Shown here: positions 37,401-49,040 of the stretch, piece after piece | Numbering within the stretch: position 1 is the stretch's first letter | Layout: each line of letters opens with the position of its first letter | Origin: Erpobdella octoculata | Lineage: Eukaryota; Annelida; Clitellata; Hirudinida; Erpobdellidae | Direction of reading: 5' to 3' | Assembly (NCBI GenBank): GCA_963978895.1 | Contig: OZ022239.1 | Span: 10,298,774-10,362,773, forward strand | Length of the DNA: 64,000 bases | Program-made: the position numbers and the translations under genes | The notes under the pieces: generated by a model | Database searches by the model: none | The model's input: only the letters and a program-made list of their open reading frames with translations | Told to the model about the DNA's origin: nothing

Positions 37401-40400
37401 GTACTGATCTGTGATGTGATTAAACTAATTTATTATGTTGTATGATTTTTTTCATGGCTTTTTCCAGTTTTTGTTTTATTGTGTATCTCTCTGTTTCTCT
37501 CCAGGTCTTCCGGGATCAGAAGTACGGTCCTCGGTCGTTTTCCTTGTTTCTTCTCTCCGGGGATCCTGTCAGGATGGGTGAAAACTATGTCCAACATGTT
37601 CTGCCATCAAAAGATATCTGGAAAAATTTCACGATTGGTCTAATGGTGTGTTTGCTTGTAAAAATTAGTAATTATGTTAATAACGTATCTCACAAGTTTC
37701 TTTGGTCTGCATAAATTAAAAATTATGTTAATGTATTCCTGATTGAACATTAATATATTGATTTATATTTTAATGTAACAGGGTGACTACCACAAGCAAA
37801 TAGTCATGAGATGTTTGAATTTCATTTCCGTCAACGTTCAAAGATTGCACGACTGCATGATCTTCATGGACCATGAGAGATCTGACAAGGGTGACTTGTT
37901 TGTCAACAATTCACAGCTGTTTGCTGATTTTGAGTCTTCATTTAGAGATGGTCTCAAGAAGGTTGGTTGAGTAAAAATTATAAAGTGGCACTAAAAATTA
38001 TATATTAACTGATGAGGTAAACATTTCAAATATTTATTACATTTATATATTACAATAAATGTATTTTATTTTTATATTATAAATAAAATAGAATTCGTAT
38101 TGTATCGTTGTTGCTATCATAATAATGCTTCATGACTATAAACATGAAAGATTATAAATGTGATTGTGCTTCCTTCGCAGAATGTTCCGTCATTCAATCA
38201 ATTGGTTGATTGCTTAGAAAGGTTTATTGGCAAGATGATCCAATCGAAAGAAGAACTAGTGGCGGATAGTAACAATGCTGATGATTCTTTGAAAAAGAAA
38301 GAAGAGGCTGTACAAGCTGTTCTCGAAAGTAATTAATCTTTAATCAGTCTTGTCACCATCGAGTTATGAAGTTATTTTTATAAAATAAGTTATTCATTTA
38401 TTTTTGTACATGTTTTTATTAACTTTCAATTGTCCGGATGTCCACGAGATGTCCGTGGACGTTTAGAAGCTTGGAGATCATTATAAAGTTAACCAACTTA
38501 AAAAAAAATAAAGTTTAGTTTAACAAAAATAACTATGACAAAATTTAAGAAACAAAAATTATTAAAAAATAAATATCTACAAACATCTTTTGTTTACTAT
38601 TCACCGAGGTAATATTTTTACGATAAGATGTCACTATGAAATTTTTCAGATATCTTAAAAGTAAGTTTTTAATTTTTTTAAATTAACTTTCAATTGTTTT
38701 TAAATATTTTTTAGAACTACCAGAAATCAGTTTGACCACAGCTGCTTGTGAGTTTCTTCGGCTTCTGTGTACTTTGAGCTCTCTTCTAACGAAGAATGAG
38801 GACACTGAAGTAAATGCATTCGATGAAAGTGATGATGTTCAGCATGCAAGGAAGTTGATCTCTTCCATTAAACTTGTGTTGAAATCAAACTTGGACAGCA
38901 GTCACATGGAAGAAAGCTGTGCGGAAGAATCAAAAGGATCAAAGTCTTCGAAAAGCAAGAAGTCGAAACAGAAGAGTAAAGCTGTTGTGGCATGCGACGA
39001 TAACATCTTGACTACTCCAACAAATCTTAAAGACTGCAAAACTATGCTGTTACATTTTTGGAAAGTTGTGATGGTCAAGAAAATTCCATTGAAATTTTTT
39101 GTTGAAGCAGACGATGATGGAGACAAGAATGTTATGATTATCACAGCCACGCTGAGATGCTTGCATCATAAAATAAGTGATGGCGATGATGATGATTCTC
39201 TTACTAATGCCCTTTTGTCAGATACTATTTCTCAGGTGTTTATAATTCGATATTTCAACATGATTACCCTGTAGTAATGATTGATCTAAAATATTGATAA
39301 CCGTAATTTATTCAATAACATCAGGTTCTTCTACAAAGTGGATATTTCACAAGTTCTTCTGAAGTCAAATGCTGGCTCAGAAGTTTGTCTCAACTCTCTG
39401 GATCGAATGAGATGAGGATTCAATTCCTTTTGGCAACTTTAAAGTCTCTGGTGGATTCGTCTTCGTCTGTGAATTCCGATCCGCATATGAGTCTTTTCTT
39501 ACAAACCGCTCTTAAAAATTGTGAAGAGGGCTGTATAGGTCAGTTACCTAGATCAGCTAGTTATCTAGATCAGGCAGTTACCTAGAGCACCTAGTTAGCT
39601 TCCTGTATTGCTATTTGTTACTAAGTAATCGTAAATTTTGTTTGCAGGCGACTACGTGGACGCTGTGCTTTCCGACGTCGTGACGACACTCGACAATCCG
39701 ATCGAGTTTTGCGGTCGACTGAAAGATCACAAACAGATCAAACACCTTCCAAAGTTCTGGTCTACAATCACCGTTTTGGTAATTAATATTTATTTAAATT
39801 AACTTGAGTTTTTGTTTCACAATCTGTTTGCAACTTTCAATTTAATTATTGAACTTTCCTGTATCCTAGAGATTGGAAATTTGATATATGATGTTGTATT
39901 ATGGGATTAAGCTAATGAACTGGCAAGTATAACATTAACCAATTGGTATTTTTTAGAAACAAAAAGAATATTGTGCATTTCTAAAAGTGAACTTATTATA
40001 AAATTGAAAAATACGTTAGAATATAAAATTATTTCACAATAATTTGTTTTCAATTTCATAATTGATGAAATTTCTTATTTATTTTGTTTTTTATCAGACG
40101 ACTAACAAGCAGATGAAGCAGAAGAGCACAAATGAAGAAAATGATTTTAAAACTGATTTGAAACTATCTGGGAAGGTGAATGTTCTTGAGGCACAAAACT
40201 TTCAACATCAGCTAAGAATGCTTTCTTTCTCAGCTGCAATAGAAGCATTCAAGGTGTTTCTTCAGTTATATCTTTATAAATATCTGTTTAAATTTTATTT
40301 GTTTGCTAATTTTTCATATAAATGAACTTGTTAGAAATATTGATTTTACAAATATTTTATCCGATTTATAATAAAATGTCAATAAAGATTTGTTCTATTG

Positions 40401-43400
40401 CAGTCAAAAGGCTCCTCCAACAATAAACTTAAGTTTCTGTTGGACAAACTGACAACTGGTGTGAAAGAATTGCTGAAGATTTGCAGGCAAATTAAATTGA
40501 ACAAGAGGACTCGCAACAAAGATGTGACAACAACTGAAGTAAAAGACAACGAAGAAGATTTCGATAATGACGGCGGCGCTGTTACTGATGACGATAAACA
40601 TAATCAAATAGTATTGGATGGACATGACAAACAGGAAGAGTTGACAGTTTCAATTTACAAAGAAACGTGCACGTATCTGTTTAGTGGGAGTTTTTTACGA
40701 ACGTTCTTCTTGAACGATTCAACATCTTCGACTTGTGTCGTTCTCGTTGCAAAGTGGTTTGCCGACATGGCGGAGAAATTTTGTGAATGCGAGGATGAGT
40801 TGATGCTGAAAGAAGTTTTTGATGTTCCCATCAAAACATTTAATGAGTTTCTTGCGAATCTCTTGAAAAAGGATGGGAAAAATGTTTCGTTGGGTATTTA
40901 AATTATATTTCCATAATTTTAAACATAACATGAGTTATGTTTTATAATTTTAAGATACTAATAAATGTATTTTTATACACCAGCCCTTCAAGTTCAACTA
41001 ATGAGATTGGTGAAATATTTTTCCTCAAATCTACTTCTATCAGTGGTGGAGATGTTCTGTCAGAAATTTATATTCAGCAAGCTGAATGAAGCTGATGATG
41101 ATAATGGTGACGATGTTGAGGAAAGTGAAGAAGATGTGTTAATGGTTTTGGGAAGGAAACTGCTTGCTGGAGAAGGTAAACAGATTTTTATTATTTATTT
41201 ACTCTTTAGTTTTTATTCAAATTAAACTTAGTAATTTGCTTGTAATTTTCAAAATAACCTATTTTATTATTTTATATGACCATTTTGGTCTGAAAAATTT
41301 TTTTTTTCACAGACATTTTAAGAAATGAAGATTTATTGAAGAGAATTGTCACCATTCTGAAGCAGCGGATTATAGAGAAGAACTCGTCCAACGTCAAAAC
41401 GATGCTTTCATTCATCGTTGATTCCATCGGAAAACATCCGGCTACGATCATCGAAGTTTTAATGCTGAACAAGAAAAAGAAAACTTTTTTCTTCAATCAA
41501 ATTCTTTCTTCTGCCGATTCAGAAAAGTTATCGTTTGTTAAAAATTTGGTGTGTTTTCGATTTTATGACTTTTTGTGTTTGTCTTTGATTTCTTGTCGTT
41601 GAATTATTTCTTTATTTCTCTTTATTTTTGCGTCAAGCTAATTTAACACTTATTATTTTGAATGGATCTACCAGATGGAAACGCTGCCCATCGCTTGCCG
41701 ATCTCCATTGACCCAGTATGTTACAGAATGGCTTGAAAATAATAAAAGTTTGTGGACGTCAAAGAAGGATTGGTCGATGTATGCAGGAGTTTTAGTCGAG
41801 TTGTTGAAATCTCCTGGAGGTAGTTTTATTTCATTAAATTAAATGTAATTCAAAACTAAAATAATAATTGTTTTAAGCAGCCAAAGATGGAATAATAAAA
41901 AATAAAACTAAAATTAAAAACTAAAATAAAACATTCACACTGTTCAATATTGTGACCACGAAAGATACTTTTTTATAGCTTCAGCAGATGTCAGTAAAAC
42001 AATCAATCACTTCCTGTGGTCACAAATGGTCGACCTGATATGTTGCCACGGTGACGGCCATCAACAACAACCAGAAGAGAAGGAAAGATCGCAGAATGAT
42101 CCCAAGTCGACCAAAGAATTGATGATTTTTCTCATGAAATCTTTAAATAGTTATTTAAATGTTGGTTTAATGTGCATTTCTTTTTTTTTATTTATTCAAA
42201 TAAATTTTCCAAATTTATTTCATAACAATAATTTTATTTCAGCAGTCATCAAAAGAAGAGGGAGCATCAAACGATGATGAGGTGCTCCAAGAACTTTCAA
42301 AGCAATGGAGTCAGTTTGTGAAAATGGGACTCAAGTGTGTTTTCTTGTTTATATAATAACTTCTAGTTGAAAAGAATTCACTCACATTTCTCAGGCCAAC
42401 TCAGCCTTTCATCCTTCACTGGTCGATAAATGAGTACCAGTTTCACGACTGGGGTGTAATAGGGTTCGGCACATTCCGATTTCGGAGACACGTGCGGGTG
42501 GCAGGTAATACTGTGTGATCCCATATGCACGAGTCGTTCCCGGCGCCTCTGAAGCTTAGCAACTGGCGCTTCTAATCGATCCTATTATTATTATTATTAT
42601 TATTATTGTTTAAACATTTTTCAATAATTTTTTAAAATTATCAATTAGCTTTTTATGTGTTTGAAGTAATATCAGTTCATAAAAAATTTGTTCAATTTCA
42701 GGCACCACATGGAAAACGAGCATTTTATTGAGCTCCTTTCATCCATCATCCGTCACTTCGTTGTCGATGGAAAACAACACGTTGCAGGAATGGAAACTCT
42801 CCATTCTTCCATTCCTGATATCTTTAACATGGTTGTTGGTCACTCAACTTTCATGGGCATTGCAATGAAGGATTCCAATTCTCCTGGAAAAGGTTTTTTG
42901 TTATTTTTTAATTAAAATATCTAAATATTTGTACTATGTATAATAATATATTATTTGTATTATGTATATTTGTATATTAATCTTATATACATTTATATAT
43001 TATTTGTATTGTGCTTATTTATATATTATTTGTTTTGTGTATTATTTGTATTGTGTATATTTACTTATTATTTTTTTATAACCAATTAAACATTGATTTT
43101 TATTTTAAAATATTTTAAAGAAAGCATTTTCAAGCTTCTACACACTCTTACTGCGAAAGAGCCGAAGAAGTGTTGCAAGCCCAATCTCGTGCCGCTTTTG
43201 TTTGGAGCATATTCTGCTTCTATGTCCACCACGGGTATGTTCTATTTGTTTTCCTGTCTCAATAACCTAAGTTAAAAATATTCTTAAAAAAAAAGGATTT
43301 AAAATTAAAAAGGTTTAATTGACATAAGTGTCACATAAGCGGTAATGATAATTTTTCATTTCAAATGTTCTCTAATGATTTATATAAATCTTTCAGATCA

Positions 43401-46209
43401 GTGCATTCTCAGTATGTTGCACATGTCAGAACAAACTGGATGTGACCTGCTGCAGTTCAAGTACGCATTTCTTTTGACTTTATGAACTTATTAATAAATA
43501 AAAGACATTTTTTCATCTTGGTTACATCCAATTTTTTCATTGCAGACCATATTACTGGGGTCAAAAAGCAGTAGATTACCAAGCAAGTAAAAAGGTTCTT
43601 TTCATGAATGTCATCCTCAACCACGGGTTGAACGAATTCCTCGACCTACTCGACCCGAAATTGATGCTCGACACGACCGTCAATTTTCCGTTCTCCTGCA
43701 AACTCGACGTGCGTTTCAGCGATTATTTTTATGCGAGATTTGTTTTGATAATTTGAATTGAATCGGTTTTGTCTTTCTTTTTCAAGTTCTCCAGCTACAA
43801 TCCATATTTGAGTGAAGATCCGACAACAGACGGGACAGTACAATCGTACTCTTTGTACAACCCTTCGTTCATTTTACATGCCATTTATCATCTTCTGATG
43901 ACAAGTGAGTTTGTTGAAGAATTATTTTCAAATTACGAGAATTCGTTGTTAAAAAATATGTCCTGCAACAGCTTCGGAGGTGGATTGCAGAAAGTTCATC
44001 TACAAAAACTGCTTGGGGCTTGTCGTTGCCAGCCTGACGAGTCACGAGCGACCAATCAGAAACCTCGGCGGTTGCATTCTTACGGCTTTCCGCTGCCAAT
44101 TGGATGACTCGAAGTTCATCGACAGGGATCAAGTTTCGTGTTTATTGGATGCTCTCAAGAATGGAATCGACGGATCTGAAATGAAACTGCCGAGTGTTGT
44201 TTCCGTCTTCATTATTCGAGCTCTCAATGTTCTTTTGAAGCCAGGTACAGCTTTGTATTAGATTTTGATCATTTTATATTACCTTGGTTAAATATTACGT
44301 TTTCTTGTGCATTTGAACAGTCATTCTTATATTTAAATCTATCTTATTGCAGATGATCACATGTATACATATAATTTATATAAATATATATCTTATTGCA
44401 GATGATCACATGTATACACTTGTCAACCAGTTCTTCTTATTAAAACCTGCTCTCAACATCCGTGATGTTCCGGAATTCTACAAGCTCTTCTTCAGCTCTA
44501 CGATGGAGGTTTGCTTGGCCGAATTAATCAATCACTAATAGTATCAGTTATAGTAAAAATGTAATGATGATAATACTATTTTTTTGTTAAATTAATGTTT
44601 ATTTACATTGGTACTAGCAAGATATTTCTTCAACTTCATTAAAGTCAATATTTGATTTGAACAGCACAAGAAGGAGAGAACATGGTTATTGGACATGCTT
44701 ACAGAGGGTATCAGAGAGACAAAGGATTATCACATCTGTGAAAAGAGAAAAGTCTTCAAAAGTCTCATGTGCTTCTACATGTCACCATTCTGCGACCAGC
44801 CTAGCAAGGTCATGGATATTGAAATTGTATTACTGTTATTTCTATCATTAGCTTAAATTATTCATCATAAATGTATGTTATTTCTATTATTAGTATACAT
44901 TATTCATCATAAATGTACGTTATTTCTATTATTAGCTTAAATTATTCATCATAAATGAATGTTATTTATTATTAGCATAAATTCTTTGTTATAAACATAA
45001 GCAATTTATTATTAGCTTAAATTATTTATTATTATCATAAATTATTCATTATAAACATAAGTTATTTATTGTTACCAGTAGAATGCAATGACCAAATAAT
45101 ATAAATGACTTATTACTTCAGATTCAAGTGTTGAACATTTTCCTAAAAATCTGCTCGTGCTCAAGATCAGCTGTCTGGAATCTCATTAAGAGACATGGAT
45201 TATTATCTTGGATCACTTCAGCTTTGTAAGTATCATTTTATAAATTTAGTTTATTCGATGTTATCAATTTCCACCGTTTCATTCGTTCCAGTTTCGTCTT
45301 TTCCGGCAATCTGAGTAAGAAATCCGCGTCTTCCATCGTGCCATCATCCAGCCAGATTTCAACTTCATCTCCCTCATCTCTCCAAGCAATCATGGGCAAA
45401 CTTGTCCATCTGTTGAGCATGTGCTGGCAGGGAATACTTTCGAGCAAAACTCAATCGCAGAGTTTCAAGAAAGTACACGAAACGTCGGAGGAAACCAAAG
45501 AAGCGTGCAACATGGAGGAAGAAATTCAAGACGATGCCGAACTTTTGCCCGCAACTGAAGAACGCTTTCTTCCGCCGACAGTTCTTGCTGAAATGCTGCT
45601 TACAGTTGAACAACTTCTACAAAGCAGTTTGTGGTTAGTTGATGGAATTTTTTTAAATAATTTGTCCGAATTTTTTGAAATCATTGCTTTCTTACATAAT
45701 ATCTGACAGCCAACGGCATATTATTGGTTATTTTCAGATATTTATAATTTCATATTTTTTTTTCAGTTTGGTTATTAGCTTATTTATTTTTTTCTTATGC
45801 TTCGAGCAGTTTTTCTCCAAGCCTGAGGAGAACATTGAAAGAGTTGAGTTGTTCAGTGAAGCAGGAAGCCATGAAAACATCGGTGGTCTTCAAGTCGAAG
45901 GGATTCATTTTTCCTATTCCCGTCGGTCTCTTTCAAGGATGACAATTTTTTTCTATAAAAGAAACTTAAATTTGTAGGTAATTGTTTTCTTAAAGTCAAT
46001 AAATTATTTTGATTTACAGTTGTGCAGATAATCTTGTTTTGTTGTGGCTCATTAAGCATCGTATAAATAGAACTTACTTAACTAAGAAGACCGAAGCACC
46101 AGAGAGGAAAAAGAGACAAAAAAGTTCAACAGAACGTGAATTTTATTACTGTTCAACAACAAAACAACTTTTAAATTTTCAACCAAACGAAATAGAAGAA
46201 GACGCTTAA
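34493..46209 (+). CDS. URB1: URB1 / Npa1p homologue, nucleolar pre-60S ribosome assembly factor (33 exons)
   Basis: Exons: 34493-34622, 34734-34873, 34997-35311, 35634-35730, 35831-35913, 36016-36192, 36472-36605, 37094-37298, 37505-37645, 37782-37961, 38181-38328, 38715-39235, 39325-39538, 39648-39778, 40098-40253, 40404-40893, 40984-41175, 41313-41548, 41675-41819, 41979-42160, 42243-42334, 42702-42892, 43121-43234, 43397-43460, 43546-43708, 43787-43904, 43972-44244, 44402-44508, 44665-44808, 45122-45225, 45292-45630 (or 45633), 45810-45893, 46020-46209. All phases agree and give 1,999 residues (human URB1 about 2,270). Recognition: KRKQN...KKPKRE then AADFKRSL at the start; NIIGQSVVKKLIANHM; ITKTFKVKLFND; near the C-terminus DCRKFIYKNCLGLVVASL, DDHMYTLVNQFFL and CADNLVLLWLIKH match human URB1 in order. 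A Lys/Ser-rich loop lies in exon 12. Role, from the family: large helical scaffold of early nucleolar pre-60S particles. No disabling change seen. Confidence 0.93.
36205..36440. repeat. 34-bp minisatellite in URB1 intron 6
   Basis: About seven copies of a 34-bp unit TTTTTCCATTTCTTCTATTT..., beginning a few bases after the donor of exon 6. The pyrimidine-rich unit may leave splicing unaffected. Confidence 0.92.
36960..37045. repeat. Partly duplicated SINE-like fragment in URB1 intron 7
   Basis: The CTCACATGCACAAGCTGTTC segment occurs twice 28 bp apart, followed by GGCCGTGCTGGGG. It resembles CATATGCACGAGTCGTTCCC in the SINE at 42390-42585. Confidence 0.5.
42390..42585 (-). mobile_element. SINE with conserved core, in URB1 intron 21
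   Basis: Read on the minus strand it contains GGTACTCATTTATCGACC, then GGATGAAAGGCTGAGTTG, a core I know from SINEs of cephalopods and other lophotrochozoans. The part further 5' (GTGCATATGGGATC..., CACCCGCACGTGTC) would be the head and body. A (TTA)n run abuts it at 42588-42610. Family naming would need a search. Confidence 0.6.
42920..43078. repeat. TATTATTTGTATTGTGTAT minisatellite in URB1 intron 22
   Basis: Imperfect repeats of a unit of about 20-30 bp (TATTATTTGTATT...), AT-rich. Confidence 0.75.
44341..44420 (+). promoter_or_regulatory. Duplicated 3' splice site in front of URB1 exon 28
   Basis: ATCTTATTGCAG|ATGATCACATGTATACA occurs twice, 49 bp apart (AG at 44351-44352 and 44400-44401). 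Only the second acceptor keeps the URB1 frame (DDHMYTLVNQ). Use of the first would add 49 bases and reach an in-frame TGA at the duplicate. Confidence 0.85.
44836..45070. repeat. 42-bp minisatellite in URB1 intron 29
   Basis: Four to five diverging copies of a unit beginning TTATTTCTATTATTAGCTTA. Confidence 0.82.
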
Positions 46210-46462
46210 GGCGTTTTCGAGGTTGTGAGCCTTAAATATTATGCCATAAAACAGAAAAAAATATGCGGCTTATGCAAACCAGGAAAATTTTCGGTGCACA
46301 AGTCTCTTGAGCTTTTCAGCGTTAAAAATTCGATAACGTGAAATGAAAGCGAACAAGTCTAAAACAGGATAATTGTTCAACAAAACAGTGTCGGGCCACT
46401 CAAAAAATTCAATACTTTGGTGAACTTGCGACATTAAAGTGAATATTTATGTAACGAAAATG

Positions 46463-46468
46463 AATAAA
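46463..46468 (+). terminator. Candidate URB1 polyadenylation signal AATAAA
   Basis: AATAAA lies 254 bp after the URB1 stop codon. If used, the transcript would end within about 30 bp, at or inside the last exon of the convergent gene. Confidence 0.45.
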
Positions 46469-46500
46469 ATGACAACGGATCAAAATGTCAGCAGATCGGT

Positions 46501-48706
46501 CTAAGGTGCTGCGTTGACCCGGCAGAACTCGTCCAAGAAATTCGAACCAAACATGCAGTGGATGTCTGGAAATGAAATTGGAAGACGTTGAAACAGACAA
46601 CATTCTTAAATGCAATAACTATAAACTATATGTGCTGCCACACAACTTCGCCTAAATAATACTACAACTATTAGAAAGAAACTCCAAATAAGTTTACCGG
46701 CACCTGCATACGTGCAAAAACAAAATAAAGAAAAAACCACAAAACTGACTGACCAATGTTCGGCTTACATCCCACTGACTCCAAATCCTCCCTGAACAGA
46801 ACTGTGGCAGCTATGACGTAGAACTCGTAGAAGCTCATGCAGTCATGATGCATCTTGTACCAGGCTGTGGCAAAGCATCTCAGTCTCAGATTTTCAGTAC
46901 TGAAAAATTGTATCGACTCTATGTTAACAACCAGAGGCATGGATTCAGCAAAATCTTGGGAGGGGGGGCAAACAAAAATAGATTTGATCAAAAGGTGATT
47001 TATTATAACGCCCATGTTCATTTATCCCTTTGGATTATTTATCCTCTAATCCTCGCATGGTATCCATACACCAGCATTCGGACAATAATTATTTTCAGCC
47101 CCCCATTTCGATAAGCTCCTGTACGCCTATGAGCTTCATCACCATAACACACCCACATTCCATTAATGCGTGCAATTAAGGGATGCATAATTTAAGCCTG
47201 ATATAAAACTCTATCTCGCGTGAGCTACTACTGGATAGATTCTTCCTGGAATAAAGTGACATGACATTGACGTTCCACGACGACATCTTAACTTTTTGTC
47301 ATCGCTTTACGACAATCAACTGATATGAACAACCTGAACATCTATCAGACATGCGAAGCAGTCGAGCAAATCTAATTTCACGGTAAATTTTAACTCGCAT
47401 TCCCAACATAATTCAATTTTAGTTCTTCAATCCCATCTAAATTCTTGCTCTACTACTTTTACTTAATCATTTCAAATTCATTAACAAGTGCGAGTAGCGC
47501 CTCTCCGAGGGTTCCAAGAGGGCCACGTGAGCCCCCGAAGCCATGCCATTCGATCAACCAAACAAAAAAAACATTGACAGTTTCGACTAACATGCAGGAC
47601 AAATTCCCCCATCTACTTCTCATGAGCATACTGCCCTCCAACTCTTTGATGCAGTCGTCAAGCACTTTCTCATCAACTTCCCCCTTGGCAGGACAAGTCG
47701 CATATTTCCAGACGCCTGTAATGAATAATAATTATAATAATGATTAAATGCTTAGTCAACATAAATAAAATTGTTATTAAATTAAATAAAGTTCAGATTA
47801 TAATGAAAATGATTGAGTAATTGAGAGGCAAGAAGGCAATGTGCCTAACGCCTCATTCAATTAATAATAATAATAATAATTATTATTATTATTATGATTA
47901 AGGCGGTGTTGATAATGATTGTCATCGAAGCAGAAAGTTGAACGGTAGTAGCGACACGAAACGACGACAAACAAGCAGCAATACACACAATTACTCTGAC
48001 AGTAACAAAGAAGCATATTTGTAAATAATACCGTCCATGTGTCTGCAGAATTCATTCAGGACTGCTTTCGGACCGATGTAAGGAGGAACAAACGATCCCA
48101 GTGACAGGCACGACTTCCAATGTTCTTCAATCAAGCAGTAGTCGAAAGCCGGGGCTTTTCTTGAATTGAAATTTTTAATTTCATCTTTCATTTCACTCCA
48201 CTCCACTCCACTCCACTCCACTCCATTTTATTTTATTTTATTTTATTTTATTTTATTTTATTTTATTTTATTTTATTTTATTTTATTTTATTTTATTTTA
48301 TTTTATTTTATTTTATTTTATTTTATTTTATTTTATTTTATTTTATTTTATTTTATTTTATTTTATTTTATTTTATTTTATTTTATTTTATTTTATTTTA
48401 TTTTATTTGACATGAAATCGAAACATTTTCATTTAAAATCTTCCAAAACCTATCCAATAAAAATCATAATTCCAGTAAAGTTTTTTAATTTTGTAATCAA
48501 TATGCACTTAAAATCGCAGTTAAATTTTTTAAATTGATAAAACTAGAGATTAGAAGATGAGACCTCATTGCAATTAATTAACAAATAAAATCATTGCGTT
48601 GATTCAATTCACCAACAACATTCATTTTAATTATCACATTTATCACCATAGATAGCAATCATCCTTGTTCATCACCGTCGTCGTCATCGTCACCACGACC
48701 AACACC

Positions 48707-48758
<52 letters not shown>

Positions 48759-48880
48759 CCATGACCATCACCACCACCACCACCACCATCATTATCATCA
48801 CCACCATCATCATCACCACCACCACCACCATCATAATCATAATCAGAATCATAATCATAATCATAATCATAATCATCATA

Positions 48881-48912
<32 letters not shown>

Positions 48913-48985
48913 CATCATCATCACCACCATCATCATCACCATCACCACTACCACCACCACCACCATCATCATAATCATAATCATA

Positions 48986-49040
<55 letters not shown>

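Noticed and set aside
47040..47230. Extra exon of the mucin-like gene
   Set aside because: A GC-richer patch lies here, but the phases of exons 7 and 8 already join cleanly and no flanking splice pair was found.
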